9,846 nt of DNA. It comes from an uncultured Cardiobacterium sp. (GTDB lineage Bacteria; Pseudomonadota; Gammaproteobacteria; Cardiobacteriales; Cardiobacteriaceae). Location of the stretch: the NCBI RefSeq assembly GCF_938028185.1, contig NZ_CALJAH010000033.1, forward strand, positions 1-9,846. The letters are read 5' to 3'. Positions 1-6,763 of the stretch are shown one piece after another. The translations under genes were made by a program, and so were the position numbers. The notes under the pieces are model-generated. The model worked only from the letters and a program-made list of their open reading frames with translations. It searched no databases and was not told the origin of the DNA. Within the stretch, counting starts at the first letter, position 1. The number at the start of each line of letters is the position of its first letter.

Positions 1-1429
1 CAATCACACGCCGTATGAGACGCGGGTCGCGCTTCTGGAAGACGGCGTCTTGCAGGATTTTTTCGTTGAGCGCGAGCGCAAGCGTGGCATCGTCGGCAAT
101 ATTTATAAGGGCAAGGTGCAGCGGGTGCTGCCGGGCATGGATGCGGCATTTATTGATATTGGTCTGGAGCGCGCCGGATTTTTGCACGTGAAAAATGTGG
201 TGCGCCGTGGCGACAAGCCGCCGGAACGCATCAGCGATGTGCTGCGCGAGGGGCAGTCGCTCCTGGTGCAGGTGCTGAAAGATCCCATCGGCAGCAAGGG
301 CGCGCGGCTGACGATGGAGATTTCCATCCCCTCGCGTTTTCTCGTGTTTTTGCCGACGGCGGATGAAATCGGCGTGTCCATCAAAATCGCCTCGGAAGAG
401 CAACGGCAGACGCTGCGCGATACCGTCGCCGGTTTCCATCAGGGGCGGCAAGGTGGCTTCATCGTGCGCACCGCGATTGAATCGGCGGACGTCTGGGCGA
501 TGCGCGCCGATATGCAGTATTTGCAGCGCGTCTGGGAGTCCATCCAGCAGCAACAGCGTGGGGCGCGGCCGGGTTCGCTGGTGTACGGCGAACTGCCGCT
601 GTATCAGAAAGTGCTGCGCGATTTCGTCACCCCCGGCGTGCGCCGCGTCGTCGTCGATCACCCCGGCGCGCACCGCGAAATGCAGGCGTTTGCCGCCAAC
701 TTCCTCGTCGGCATGGAAGCGACGCGGCTGGAGTTTTACAACGGCGACCGCAGCCTGTTCGAGCGCTACGGCATCGAAGAAGAAATCAGCCTGGCGCTGA
801 AGCGGCACGTCGCGCTCAAATCCGGCGGCTACCTCATCATCGACCAGACTGAGGCAATGACGACGATAGACGTCAATACCGGCGCGTTCGTCGGCAAACT
901 CTCGCAAGACGACACCATCTACAAAACCAACCTCGAAGCGGCGCGCGCCATTGCCCGCCAACTGCGCCTGCGCAACCTCGGCGGCATCATCATGCTCGAC
1001 TTCATCGACATGAACGACCCCGCGCACCAGCAGGGCGTGATGGACGCGCTCCTCGCCGCCCTTGCCGGCGACCGCAGCAAATACACCATCAGCCCCATCT
1101 CGCCGCTCGGCATCATCGAGATGACGCGCAAACGCACGCGCGAAAGCCTGCGCCAGCTGATGTGCGAACCCTGCCCGTGCTGCCAGGGGCGGGGTTACGT
1201 CAAAACCGTAGAAACCATCACCTACGAACTGTTCCGCGACCTGATGCGCGAAGCGCGCGACTTCACCCCGAAAACGATGACCATCGTCGCCGGGCTGGAG
1301 CTGATTGACTTCATCCGCGAGGAAGAATCGCTGACCTTCTCCGACCTGCAGGCGCTGCTGAAAATCCCGATACGGCTACAGGTGGATTCCGCCTACCGCC
1401 ACGGCCAGTACGACATCGCGCTGGGGTAA
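1..1429 (+). CDS. rng: Ribonuclease G, 5'-truncated by the window edge
   Basis: This endoribonuclease of the RNase E/G family matures the 5' end of 16S rRNA and takes part in mRNA decay in the cytoplasm. The reading frame is open from base 2 (475 residues visible). The first visible residues, NHTPYETRVA, align with about residue 8 of the E. coli protein (489 aa), so only a few codons are missing. An internal TTG at 50 is not the start. An S1 RNA-binding domain covers about visible residues 30-120 (GNIYKGKVQRVLPGM, IDIGLERAGFLH). The two catalytic metal-binding aspartates are present: D290 in TTIDVNTGAFVG and D333 in MLDFIDM. They are 43 residues apart, as in RNase E. The zinc-link pair C391/C394 (CPCC) lies at the spacing expected from RNase E. 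The protein ends soon after this region and lacks the long scaffold tail of RNase E, which makes it RNase G. It converges on cysQ. Confidence 0.95.
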   Translation, partial: NHTPYETRVALLEDGVLQDFFVERERKRGIVGNIYKGKVQRVLPGMDAAFIDIGLERAGFLHVKNVVRRGDKPPERISDVLREGQSLLVQVLKDPIGSKGARLTMEISIPSRFLVFLPTADEIGVSIKIASEEQRQTLRDTVAGFHQGRQGGFIVRTAIESADVWAMRADMQYLQRVWESIQQQQRGARPGSLVYGELPLYQKVLRDFVTPGVRRVVVDHPGAHREMQAFAANFLVGMEATRLEFYNGDRSLFERYGIEEEISLALKRHVALKSGGYLIIDQTEAMTTIDVNTGAFVGKLSQDDTIYKTNLEAARAIARQLRLRNLGGIIMLDFIDMNDPAHQQGVMDALLAALAGDRSKYTISPISPLGIIEMTRKRTRESLRQLMCEPCPCCQGRGYVKTVETITYELFRDLMREARDFTPKTMTIVAGLELIDFIREEESLTFSDLQALLKIPIRLQVDSAYRHGQYDIALG

Positions 1430-1468
1430 GCGCGCCCGCCCATCGCCGTATCCGTGGCATTAAGTGAA

Positions 1469-2311
1469 TCAGGCGAGTACCGCCTGCATCGCCGTGAAAT
1501 AGCGCTGCAACGCCGCTTCGTCAAAACCGGCGCCGTAAGCGAGAAAGGGCGGGTTGAGCGTGTCGCTGCCGCCGTATTGCGCGAGATGGTTGCCGAGCAG
1601 GCGCAGACCGCCGCCCGCTTCATGCAGGAGGATGTCGCCGGCGGCAATGTCCCATTGGCTGGTAGTCGGGGCGAGTTTGGGATAGAGGTCGGCATCGCCT
1701 TCGGCAATGGCGCAGAATTTGAGGGCGCTGCCGCGGCAGATGTGGCGGTAATCGCCGAAATTGTCGCTGAGATACGCGCGCATCCGTTGGCCCAGTCCGG
1801 GGCGGGCGGTGATGATGGTCGGCGGTGTCACTGCGGGGCGGCATTGCAGGCGGCGGGTGTTGCCGCGCGCGTCGGTTTGGTAGGCGCCCTGTCCGTGCAG
1901 CGCGTACCAGTAGTCGCCGCTGACCGGGGCGTAGATGAAGCCGAGTGTTGGCCGCCCTTGCCGGATGCGGGCAATGGCGATGCAGAACTGACCGGTGTTT
2001 TCGATAAATTCGCGTGTGCCGTCAATGGGGTCAATCAGCCAGTAATTGTCCGGCGGGTTGTGGTGCACGGCGGCGTCGGATTCTTCGCTCAGACAGGGCA
2101 GATCAACGATGCGCGGCAGTTCGCGCACGAGGAGTTCATGCGCGGCGAGGTCGGCGGCGGTGAGCGGGGTGTGATTGCTTTTTTGCTGGATGTGGTAGCG
2201 CTCTGGCTGCCCGTAAAACGACAAAATCGCTGCCCCGGTTTTTTGTCCGAGGGCAGCGATTGCGCTGATGAGTTGTTGCGCGTCCGCGCTCAACAGGTGC
2301 CGGTCAGGCAC
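1469..2311 (-). CDS. cysQ: 3'(2'),5'-bisphosphate nucleotidase, CysQ-like
   Basis: This protein belongs to the inositol-monophosphatase-like, Mg-dependent, Li-sensitive phosphatases. CysQ members hydrolyse 3'-phosphoadenosine 5'-phosphate (PAP) to AMP, clearing a by-product of sulfate assimilation and of phosphopantetheine transfer from CoA. The metal-site motifs are all visible (280-aa numbering): TPLTAADLAAH near 48-58, LSEES 74-78, DPIDGTREF 94-102 and WDIAAGD 220-226. GSALKFCAIAEGDADLYP (194-211) closely matches the E. coli CysQ segment. The frame stays open upstream into rplS, so the start is not fixed. I chose the GTG at 2311, which overlaps the rplS stop by 8 bases; a TTG at 2293 would fit the E. 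coli N-terminus about as well. Neither has a clear Shine-Dalgarno sequence, so translation is probably coupled to rplS. It is the last gene of the rpsP operon. The family is certain; the exact substrate is inferred from similarity. Confidence 0.88.
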   Translation of the reverse strand: MPDRHLLSADAQQLISAIAALGQKTGAAILSFYGQPERYHIQQKSNHTPLTAADLAAHELLVRELPRIVDLPCLSEESDAAVHHNPPDNYWLIDPIDGTREFIENTGQFCIAIARIRQGRPTLGFIYAPVSGDYWYALHGQGAYQTDARGNTRRLQCRPAVTPPTIITARPGLGQRMRAYLSDNFGDYRHICRGSALKFCAIAEGDADLYPKLAPTTSQWDIAAGDILLHEAGGGLRLLGNHLAQYGGSDTLNPPFLAYGAGFDEAALQRYFTAMQAVLA

Positions 2312-2666
2312 TTTTTTTGGTGTCGAGTTTTTCGGTGATACGCGCTGCTTTGCCTTCGAGGCCGCGCAGGTAGTAGAGTTTGGCGCGACGCACGTCGCCA
2401 CGGCGCTTGACGGTGATGGAGTCCACCAGCGGGCTGTGCGTCTGGAAAACGCGCTCTACGCCTTCGCCGTGGGAGATTTTGCGCACGGTGAAGGATGAGC
2501 CGATGCCACGGTTGCGCTTGGCAATGCAGACGCCTTCAAAGGCCTGCAAGCGTTCGCGGTTGCCTTCGCGGACTTTGACCTGGACGACCAAAGTGTCGCC
2601 GGGGTTGAAGTTCGGCAGGTTTTGTTTGAATTGTTCCTGTTCCAGGGTGTCAATGATGTTGCTCAT
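2304..2666 (-). CDS. rplS: 50S ribosomal protein L19
   Basis: L19 lies at the interface of the 30S and 50S subunits and is part of an intersubunit bridge. The 120-residue product has the usual family length and pattern: an N-terminal helix (MSNIIDTLEQEQFK), then an SH3-like barrel with FNPGDTLVVQVKV, RLQAFEGVCIAKRNRGI, SSFTVRKISHGEGVERVF and the C-terminal RRAKLYYLRGLEGKAARI. The ATG overlaps the trmD stop as ATGA, and a GGAGAG Shine-Dalgarno sequence lies inside the last trmD codons, which fixes the start. The gene ends in lysine codons that form a run of seven A just before the stop, next to the proposed cysQ start. The order trmD-rplS is conserved across bacteria. Confidence 0.98.
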   Translation of the reverse strand: MSNIIDTLEQEQFKQNLPNFNPGDTLVVQVKVREGNRERLQAFEGVCIAKRNRGIGSSFTVRKISHGEGVERVFQTHSPLVDSITVKRRGDVRRAKLYYLRGLEGKAARITEKLDTKKSA

Positions 2667-3418
2667 GACGGCTCTCCAAGATGCTGTTCGGTTAGAAATT
2701 CGTTGAGTAGTTTTTGCTGCGCGTCACTGAGCTCAAGTTGGTTGAGAATGTCGGGACGATGCAAAAAAGTTCTGCCCAACGCCTGTTTCATGCGCCACCG
2801 TTCGATAAGCGCGTGATTGCCGCTGAGCAGAATTTCAGGGGCGCGGATTTTAGCAGTATTTTCCGGGCGTGTATAGTGCGGGTGGTCCAGCAGTTGGTGG
2901 TGAAACGAGTCTTCCGTGGCGGAGGCAACGTCGCCCAGTATGCCGGGGATGAGCCGCAGCACGGCGTCAATGATGATGGCAGCGGCGATTTCGCCGCCGG
3001 AGAGGACGAAGTCGCCAATGGAGATTTCGGCGTCAATGTGTTCGTCAATGAAGCGCTGGTCGATGCCTTCGTAGCGGCCGCACCACAGGGCGATGCGCGG
3101 TTTGCGCGCGAGTTCGGCGGCGAGTTCATGGTTGAAGGTCGCGCCTTGCGGACTGAGGTAGATGTGCAGCGGTTTGTCGCCGTCGGCATTGACCGCGGCA
3201 GCGGTGCGCACCAGCGGTTCGTATTGCATTACCATGCCGGGGCCGCCGCCAAAGGGGCGGTCATCAACGCGCTGGTGTCGGTCTTCGCTGTAGTCGCGTG
3301 GGTTCCAGTAGTGCAAACGGGCAGGTGCGTCGGCTTTGCCGAGCGCACGCCCGACCACGCCCTGTTCAAACCAGTGGCGCACGAGATCGGGGAAGATGCT
3401 GATGATGTCAATGCGCAC
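2663..3418 (-). CDS. trmD: tRNA (guanine37-N1)-methyltransferase
   Basis: TrmD uses S-adenosylmethionine to methylate N1 of G37, next to the anticodon, in tRNAs that read CNN and some other codons. This prevents +1 frameshifting. The 251-residue protein is a SPOUT-fold enzyme with the trefoil-knot motifs intact: DDRPFGGGPGMVM at 52-64, LSPQG 88-92, CGRYEGIDQR 113-122 and SIGDFVLSGGE 133-143. The proposed catalytic aspartate is D170 in TEDSF (D169 in the E. coli enzyme), followed by HYTRP and LLSGNHALIERWR. The start is GTG, three bases after the rimM stop, with no convincing Shine-Dalgarno sequence in the rimM tail. Re-initiation after rimM is therefore likely. The stop overlaps the rplS start by four bases. 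Confidence 0.97.
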   Translation of the reverse strand: MRIDIISIFPDLVRHWFEQGVVGRALGKADAPARLHYWNPRDYSEDRHQRVDDRPFGGGPGMVMQYEPLVRTAAAVNADGDKPLHIYLSPQGATFNHELAAELARKPRIALWCGRYEGIDQRFIDEHIDAEISIGDFVLSGGEIAAAIIIDAVLRLIPGILGDVASATEDSFHHQLLDHPHYTRPENTAKIRAPEILLSGNHALIERWRMKQALGRTFLHRPDILNQLELSDAQQKLLNEFLTEQHLGEPS

Positions 3419-3421
3419 GGG

Positions 3422-3967
3422 TTATTCGCGGTCGTCTGCGCTGACCTGCGACCATTCGCTTTCCCAGTCCACACGCATCACGCCGTTTTCGAGGTCAATC
3501 GCTTCAACGTAACGCGGCTGGACAAAGGGAATGAGGATTTCGGCGCCGTTGTCGTCTTTGACAATGAGGATGTCGTTCGCGCCGGTTTCAAAGAGTTCGG
3601 CAACGTGACCGAGGGTTATGCCCTGCCGGTTTTCCACGCGCAGGCCGATGAGATCCGCCCAGTAGTATTCGCCGTCCCGCACTGCGGGCAGTTGGTCGCG
3701 GCTGATGTAGAGGGTGTAACCGCCAAGTGCCAGCGCCTGATCGCGGTCGTTGATACCGGCGAAAGCGGCAACCATGCCTTTGCCGGAATGTTGTCCGCGC
3801 AGCAGTTGCAGCGCGATGTCCGGGCGTCCGTGCTGGCGCGCGGTGAATTGGCGGTACTGAAAAAGCGATTCGCGGGGGCGACAGTCCGAATGGACTTTCA
3901 CCTGCCCGCGAATGCCGTGTACGCCCACGATCCGGCCGACGATGATGTCAGCGCTGCCGTCGGCCAT
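3422..3967 (-). CDS. rimM: 16S rRNA processing and 30S maturation factor RimM
   Basis: RimM binds ribosomal protein S19 and helps assemble the head of the 30S subunit. The 181-residue product has the two family domains. The N-terminal RimM domain begins IIVGRIVGVHGIRGQVKVHS (9-28). The C-terminal PRC-barrel domain starts at GEYYWADLIG (99-108) and ends with IPFVQPRYVEAIDLENG (146-162). I chose the ATG at 3967, four bases after the rpsP stop. The frame is open further upstream, but that part would run through rpsP and looks like no RimM. The Shine-Dalgarno sequence is weak (AGG inside the last rpsP codons). The order rpsP-rimM-trmD-rplS is that of E. coli and many other bacteria. Confidence 0.96.
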   Translation of the reverse strand: MADGSADIIVGRIVGVHGIRGQVKVHSDCRPRESLFQYRQFTARQHGRPDIALQLLRGQHSGKGMVAAFAGINDRDQALALGGYTLYISRDQLPAVRDGEYYWADLIGLRVENRQGITLGHVAELFETGANDILIVKDDNGAEILIPFVQPRYVEAIDLENGVMRVDWESEWSQVSADDRE

Positions 3968-3971
3968 GTAT

Positions 3972-4220
3972 TCAGGCCTGTTGCTGGTATTGTTTGACCA
4001 GACTTTTGACGCGATCGCTGGCCTGTCCGCCGACGCCAACCCAGTAGTTGTAACGGTCAAGCGCGATGCGCAGCGTTTCTTCCTGTCCTTTGGCGATGGG
4101 GTTAAAGAAGCCGAGGCGCTCAATGAAACGTCCGTCACGCGCGTTGCGGCTGTTGGTGGCAACGATGTGATAGAAGGGACGTTTTTTTGAACCGCCACGG
4201 GCGAGTCGAATGGCTAACAT
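3972..4220 (-). CDS. rpsP: 30S ribosomal protein S16
   Basis: S16 is an early-binding protein of the 30S body that stabilises the folding of 16S rRNA. The 82-residue product has the usual length and signature: MLAIRLARGGSKKRPFYHIV, then SRNARDGRFIERLGFFNP and a C-terminal helix with YNYWVGVGGQASDRVKSLV. A second in-frame start five codons upstream (position 4235) is rejected because the GAGAGGA Shine-Dalgarno sequence at 4227-4233 sits within that stretch and is well spaced for the ATG at 4220. It is the first gene of the operon, about 40 bases downstream of a TACAAT -10 box. Confidence 0.98.
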   Translation of the reverse strand: MLAIRLARGGSKKRPFYHIVATNSRNARDGRFIERLGFFNPIAKGQEETLRIALDRYNYWVGVGGQASDRVKSLVKQYQQQA

Positions 4221-4260
4221 GGTTTTTCCTCTCAAAATTGGGGATGTGAAAAGACGGCGT

Positions 4261-4289
4261 ATTGTACGGATTTGACGTTAAAAGGGAAG
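4261..4289 (-). promoter_or_regulatory. Candidate promoter of the rpsP operon
   Basis: A good sigma-70 -10 box, TACAAT, reads on the minus strand at 4266-4261. The position 17 bases upstream (CTTCCC) is a poor -35, so either the promoter depends on other contacts or the true -35 differs. A start site near 4254 would give a leader of roughly 35 bases before rpsP. The stretch 4221-4321 holds no gene. Confidence 0.4.
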
Positions 4290-4321
4290 CGGAAATGTAC
4301 GGCTGGCAAACGGCGGGCAAG

Positions 4322-4347
4322 AAAAAAGCACCTTGCGGTGCTTTTTT
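4322..4347 (-). terminator. Intrinsic terminator of the Lpp-like lipoprotein gene, possibly bidirectional
   Basis: This is a perfect 11-bp inverted repeat. The left arm is AAAAAAGCACC (4322-4332), the loop is four bases, and the right arm is GGTGCTTTTTT (4337-4347). Read on the minus strand it forms GCACC-GCAA-GGUGC, with a GNRA-type tetraloop, followed by six U, 21 bases after the lipoprotein stop. The A and T tracts on both sides would let it act in both directions. It separates the lipoprotein unit from the rpsP operon. Confidence 0.9.
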
Positions 4348-4368
4348 CGGAATACGTTCGGCGATTGC

Positions 4369-4599
4369 TTACTTGTATTGTTTACCACGGAAAGAGCGGT
4401 TGATTTTTTCGCTGTTTTCCTGGGCTTGCTGACGAGCCAGCATGGCATTTTCGTTAGCTTGCATCGCGATGGATTTGACTTCAGCGATGTCGGCGCGCAG
4501 GGCGGCGATTTCAGCGTTTTCGTCAACTTTCGGTTGGCTGGCGCAACCAGCAGCAATCAGCATAACAGCAGCTACGGAAGCAAATTTCAAAGATTTCAT
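4369..4599 (-). CDS. Small Lpp-like outer-membrane lipoprotein with coiled-coil body
   Basis: The 76-residue precursor has a lipoprotein signal peptide (MKSLKFASVAAVMLIAAGC) with lipobox IAAGC, so C19 becomes the lipidated N-terminus. The residues after it (A, S, Q) do not include the Asp that marks inner-membrane retention, which suggests Lol sorting to the outer membrane. The mature part is about 58 residues, helical, with heptad-like hydrophobic spacing (IAALRADIAEVKSIAMQAN) and no cysteine. It ends in lysine (GKQYK). This is the architecture of E. coli Lpp and Pseudomonas OprI, and a C-terminal lysine is what Lpp uses to bond to peptidoglycan. Sequence identity to Lpp seems low, so homology and covalent attachment are inferences. 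The ATG at 4599 is fixed by a TAGGAG Shine-Dalgarno sequence five bases upstream. The gene stands alone, with its own promoter and terminator, as expected for an abundant product. Confidence 0.82.
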   Translation of the reverse strand: MKSLKFASVAAVMLIAAGCASQPKVDENAEIAALRADIAEVKSIAMQANENAMLARQQAQENSEKINRSFRGKQYK

Positions 4600-4640
4600 A
4601 TGAACTCCTAAAGTTGTTAGCGTCAAAAATGACAGGCGCT

Positions 4641-4670
4641 AATATACACAAACTTTAACTTTGCGTACAA
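4641..4670 (-). promoter_or_regulatory. Candidate promoter of the Lpp-like lipoprotein gene
   Basis: On the minus strand a -10 box TATATT (4646-4641) lies 18 bases downstream of TTGTAC (4670-4665), a partial match to the -35 consensus. The start site would be near 4634, giving a leader of about 35 bases with the TAGGAG ribosome binding site. The box lies directly after the coaD stop and the -35 lies inside the last coaD codons. Confidence 0.55.
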
Positions 4671-5152
4671 ACCTTCGCAGTTAAATTTTTCTTAACGCCG
4701 GGATGCACCAACGCGCCAACATCGCCGCCAAGCCGCGCCGTTTCGCGAATAAGACTTGAGGATACAAAGGAATAGCGATCAGCGGTGATGAGGAAAACCG
4801 TTTCTGCCTGTGGCAACAGGTGATGATTCATGCCGGAAAGCTGGTGTTCATACTCATAATCGGCGACGCTGCGGATGCCGCGCACGATAATCGTCGCACC
4901 GTAGTGGCGGCAGGTTTCCACCAACAGGCCGTCGAAGGCGACCGGCACAATCTCGCAGCCATTGACAATATCGGCGCAGACCATGCGCACCATCGCCAGC
5001 CGCTCGTCAATATCAAACAGCGTCTGCTTGTGATGGCCGCGCGCGACGGCGACGTAGAGGCGGTCGCACAGCGCCCCGGCGCGGCGGATGATGTCCTCAT
5101 GGCCGCGTGTGATCGGGTCGAACGTCCCCGGATAAATGGCAATGCGCGTCAT
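4655..5152 (-). CDS. coaD: Phosphopantetheine adenylyltransferase
   Basis: CoaD transfers AMP from ATP to 4'-phosphopantetheine, giving dephospho-CoA, the next-to-last step of coenzyme A synthesis in the cytoplasm. The 165-residue protein has the nucleotidyltransferase signature near the start: YPGTFDPITRGHEDII at 7-22, with the GH pair of the T/HxGH motif at 17-18. It also has RGIRSVADYEYE 91-102 and the second nucleotide motif YSFVSSSLIRE 127-137. The start is the ATG at 5152, which overlaps the rsmD stop (ATGA). The frame continues upstream through rsmD, but that extension does not look like CoaD. The rsmD-coaD pairing is common in bacteria. No terminator is visible after the stop; the lipoprotein promoter begins there. 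Confidence 0.97.
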   Translation of the reverse strand: MTRIAIYPGTFDPITRGHEDIIRRAGALCDRLYVAVARGHHKQTLFDIDERLAMVRMVCADIVNGCEIVPVAFDGLLVETCRHYGATIIVRGIRSVADYEYEHQLSGMNHHLLPQAETVFLITADRYSFVSSSLIRETARLGGDVGALVHPGVKKNLTAKVCTQS

Positions 5153-5739
5153 GCGGCGGCCTCGTCGGCATAATCGCGGCGCAGCAGGCCGAAGAAAACG
5201 CGTCCCGCCCTGCCCTGCCGGTGCCAAACCCAGCCGGGCGGCACGTGCAAATCCCCATGCGGGAATGGCATTTCCAGATACACCTTGCCCTGTTCCTTCA
5301 GCCACCGCTCATTAACAAAATGCGCAACCGCCTGCGCGTGCAACCCGGCAGCAAACGGCGGATCGAGAAAAATCAGGTCATAACGCGCAGCGGACGGCGA
5401 CAACAGAAACACATCACCCGCTTGCACCCGCGCGTGCGCCTCATGCCATTCGGCGAGCAGGGCGCGCAGGCGGGCGACGCCATCGGTGTCATTGTCGGCA
5501 AACAGCACGCTGGCCGCACCACGCGACAACGCCTCCAGCCCCAGCGCGCCGCTGCCGGCGAAAGCATCCAGCACGTGCGCGCCCGCAATTTCCCATTGCA
5601 ACCAGTTAAACAGCGTCTCGCGCACCCGGTCGGGACTGGGGCGCAGTCCGTCACGGTCGGGAATCATGATGCGCCGCCCGCGATGCTTGCCGCCGATAAT
5701 GCGGATTTTGTGCGCGGCGGTGGGAATGGCTGGCTTCAT
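5149..5739 (-). CDS. rsmD: 16S rRNA (guanine966-N2)-methyltransferase
   Basis: RsmD methylates N2 of G966 in helix 31 of 16S rRNA, using S-adenosylmethionine, on assembled 30S particles. The 196-residue product carries KIRIIGGKHRGRRI (11-24), LRPSPDRVRETLFNWL (32-47), the AdoMet-binding motif LDAFAGSGALGLEALSRGA (57-75) and the catalytic LDPPF (125-129), a form of the N/DPPY/F motif of N-methyltransferases. The ATG at 5739 overlaps the stop of the upstream unknown gene as ATGA, and the stop overlaps the coaD start in the same way. The three genes are therefore very probably one translationally coupled transcript. Confidence 0.97.
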   Translation of the reverse strand: MKPAIPTAAHKIRIIGGKHRGRRIMIPDRDGLRPSPDRVRETLFNWLQWEIAGAHVLDAFAGSGALGLEALSRGAASVLFADNDTDGVARLRALLAEWHEAHARVQAGDVFLLSPSAARYDLIFLDPPFAAGLHAQAVAHFVNERWLKEQGKVYLEMPFPHGDLHVPPGWVWHRQGRAGRVFFGLLRRDYADEAAA

Positions 5740-6716
5740 TGTGCACGCTCCATGCCGAAAACCAGCCCGACCGCGTCAGGATAACCGCCCTGCATCGCCT
5801 TTTTCATCGCGGTCAGCGCGCCCGTCTTGTCCACCGCCATGCCCCAGCCATTGAGCCGACGCAAGCCCAGCAAATAATCAACCGCCGTCTGCGCATCAGG
5901 ATTATTCGCCGCCTGCGCCTGCAACGTGGCAAACAGCGCGTTGCCCTTTTCCGTCTCGCCAATAGCGTAATAAAGCCCCGCCAAACGCGACTGATTGAAC
6001 GGATTGGGATGCTGCGCAACAGAAGCCTCCAAAACCGCACGCCTTTCCGCCTTGTCCCGGAATCTGGCGAGCGCCGCCGCATCCGCATTCAGCGCGACTG
6101 CATCACGGAAATGCCGCTCCGCCGCCGCGCGATGTTCGGCTTCCCGCGCAGAATCAAATATTGCCAACAAAAAATCCCCGTCTGCCAACCCCAAATGCGC
6201 CAGCAACGGCGTCTCCGGCATCAGCCCCTCAAACACCGCGTGATTATCGCTATAGCTGTCCGCTTCATTCCGCACCGCCCAAGCCTGCCCGTAACGTGCG
6301 GCGGCATAACCGGCATTCGCCGCCTGTTTGAAATAACCGCGCATGAATTGTTGCGCACCCATCAGCGACAACGCATCCGGCACCTGAACATCCGGCGCGG
6401 TCGCGCCATTCGCCTTCATCTTGCCGATCGCAAAACGGACAGAACCCTCATCAAAATACCCCGCATACACATTCCCCGCCTGATACAAATAGCGCGGGTC
6501 CTTGCTTTGGTCATAAGCGCGCTGACACGCTTCGGCGTCAGCGTTTACCGCCGCAACATCCGCATAGACCGGATGAAAATAGCGGAATACCACCGCTGGC
6601 GGACGCTGCGGGTCGAGAAACGACGCACCCGCCAAATCACAACGCCGGGCGTCATCATCCGCCGCCTGCGCTGCTGCGGCGAGCAGAAGCAGCGGCAGGA
6701 AAAAGCCTTTTTTCAT
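5736..6716 (-). CDS. Secreted protein of unknown function with Sel1/TPR-like repeats
   Basis: I do not recognise a named family. The 326-residue product has a clear Sec signal peptide (MKKGFFLPLLLLAAAAQA, probable cleavage after A18) and no later membrane segment, so it is probably periplasmic. The mature part is alpha-helical and alanine-rich. Segments such as YFKQAANAGYAAARYGQAWA (129-148) and MKKAMQGGYPDAVGLVFG (304-321) have the A-x-x-GY/G-A pattern of Sel1-like repeats. YLYQAGNVYAGYF (76-88) and HPNPFNQSRLAGLYYAIGE (236-254) look like TPR helices. Two cysteines in the mature part (C26, C64) could form a disulfide. A strong GGAGGAG Shine-Dalgarno sequence at 6721-6727 fixes the ATG at 6716 and rules out the open frame further upstream. 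It is the first gene of an operon with rsmD and coaD, overlapping rsmD by four bases. Sel1/TPR proteins usually mediate protein contacts; its partner is unknown. Confidence 0.8.
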   Translation of the reverse strand: MKKGFFLPLLLLAAAAQAADDDARRCDLAGASFLDPQRPPAVVFRYFHPVYADVAAVNADAEACQRAYDQSKDPRYLYQAGNVYAGYFDEGSVRFAIGKMKANGATAPDVQVPDALSLMGAQQFMRGYFKQAANAGYAAARYGQAWAVRNEADSYSDNHAVFEGLMPETPLLAHLGLADGDFLLAIFDSAREAEHRAAAERHFRDAVALNADAAALARFRDKAERRAVLEASVAQHPNPFNQSRLAGLYYAIGETEKGNALFATLQAQAANNPDAQTAVDYLLGLRRLNGWGMAVDKTGALTAMKKAMQGGYPDAVGLVFGMERAQ

Positions 6717-6763
6717 AACTCTCCTCCGGGAAAAACACGCGGCGCAGCTTATCATGGCGGCTA

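Noticed and set aside
1470..1486. CAGGCG/CGCCTG hairpin between rng and cysQ
   Set aside because: It overlaps the last cysQ codons and has no T run on either side, so I do not call it an intrinsic terminator for either gene.
1454..2338. Plus-strand frame (294 codons) opposite cysQ
   Set aside because: The opposite frame carries all CysQ metal-site motifs; this one is a shadow with no family pattern.
2714..3997. Long plus-strand frame (427 codons) opposite trmD, rimM and rpsP
   Set aside because: It is fully antisense to three certain genes with family motifs. High G+C favours long open frames on the opposite strand, and its translation has no recognisable domain.
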